A DNA stretch of 64,000 nt. It comes from Onthophagus taurus (lineage: Eukaryota; Arthropoda; Insecta; Coleoptera; Scarabaeidae). This document shows, piece by piece, positions 63,411-64,000 of the stretch. Both the position numbers and the translations under genes were made by a program. Location of the stretch: the NCBI RefSeq assembly GCF_036711975.1, contig NC_091971.1, forward strand, positions 1,309,501-1,373,500, read 5' to 3'. Numbering within the stretch: position 1 is the first letter of the stretch; every line of letters starts with the position of its first letter. Below the pieces are notes generated by a model. The model had not been told where the DNA came from. It saw only the letters and a list, made by a program, of their open reading frames with translations, and did no database searches.

Positions 63411-64000
63411 CAGGTGCTGAAGATATTCCAGACATGTTTCAGACACATTTGTAGCGAAATGTTTCAAATGAAATGTTTCTGCTACATATTTTAATGATAT
63501 TTCATAAATATTTCTACTGAAATGTATTTGATACATATCTTTAGATACGTTTCGTAAAAATCGTATCTGTCACGTATATGAAACGTAGTTCTAAGATGTT
63601 TCATTTAATTCACTGTACGTTAAAATTGAAATGTTTCACAGAGGTTTCTTGTTTACTGGGTAGTGATATTTTATGCTAACTAGCGCTACCTACCAGCCGT
63701 CTTAAGAGAGGTACGACTAAATGGAATGTTTCTAGTTGCAGTGTTAGTCTAGTTTTATTTGTTGACACTACATTTCCCGTATTGATCCGTTACATAGAGG
63801 TTACATACTGTAATGTCAAATTATATTGCACTTCATATCAAACAGAGTAAGTAGGTACGCCCTAATTTTTATGGAAACATATTTTTGTATATTGCGTCTC
63901 AACTGAAAATCACTGTAGAATGAGGTAAATTAAATTTTAATTGTGGGATAATTGTGAAGAGAGGAGATATTAGTGTCCATTTATTGCAATTAAAATGAAA
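63411..64000. other. Noncoding DNA with ATGTTTC-type motifs and a satellite fragment
   Basis: GAAATGTTTC/GAAACGT-type words recur between 63440 and 63640. A diverged palindromic satellite piece (CCGTCTTAAGAGAGGTACGA) lies at about 63697-63760. No gene is seen up to the window edge. Confidence 0.45.

Overview
The window is AT-rich animal DNA. Genes have short phase-consistent introns, the gene families are insect ones, and non-LTR retrotransposons, cut-and-paste DNA transposons and satellite arrays are abundant. Gene content fits a holometabolous insect, most likely a beetle; the order is inference. No bacterial-style features (operons, CRISPR) are present.

Layout. 1-830: 5' part of a Penelope-like retroelement on the minus strand. 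3.6-6.8 kb: an 854-bp tandem repeat and a palindromic satellite. 7.7-14.6 kb: two tandem hunchback-type zinc-finger genes on the plus strand, separated by a 173/346-bp satellite array. 15.3-32.4 kb: a gene-free tract holding a TIR-bounded element with 324-bp repeats, a decayed DNA transposon with intact 35-bp TIRs, a 127-bp palindromic satellite (17 units), a pogo-type transposase remnant and a 363-bp dimeric satellite (11 units). Islands of more complex non-repetitive DNA lie between them and are candidate regulatory DNA. 35-36.5 kb: TFIIF-beta, then a small convergent three-exon gene of unknown function. 37-39.6 kb: a 1.2-kb foldback palindrome and retroelement debris.

39.9-47.8 kb: a CDCA3/Tome-1-like gene, and divergent from it a cluster of beta-1,3-galactosyltransferase (GT31, B3GALT6-like) exons. 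Three large 5' coding exons each end in a phase-2 donor, but only one terminal exon carrying the conserved EDV motif is present. 47.9-52.8 kb: a nested transposon stack (LINE, SINE, hAT and RTE, one inside the other) and a wrecked fourth galactosyltransferase copy. 53.0-55.3 kb: PAXBP1/GCFC on the minus strand. 55.6-57.2 kb: a tandemly duplicated noncoding segment and dispersed repeats. 58.1-58.9 kb: a three-exon 3-hydroxyacyl-CoA dehydratase (HACD). 59.3-64 kb: two more LINE fragments, palindromic satellite pieces and a 122-bp tandem repeat.

The genes do not form one pathway. The hunchback pair are segmentation/neural transcription factors; TFIIF-beta and PAXBP1 act in transcription and splicing; CDCA3 in mitotic entry; the GT31 cluster in Golgi glycosaminoglycan-linker synthesis; HACD in very-long-chain fatty acid elongation. 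The most interesting points are the GT31 cluster, which looks like alternative catalytic exons sharing one terminal exon; shared 8-mer sites matching the miR-14 seed downstream of both hunchback genes; and a palindromic satellite family found both as a 127-bp array and as dispersed pieces next to many transposons. All coordinates and splice sites were read by eye.
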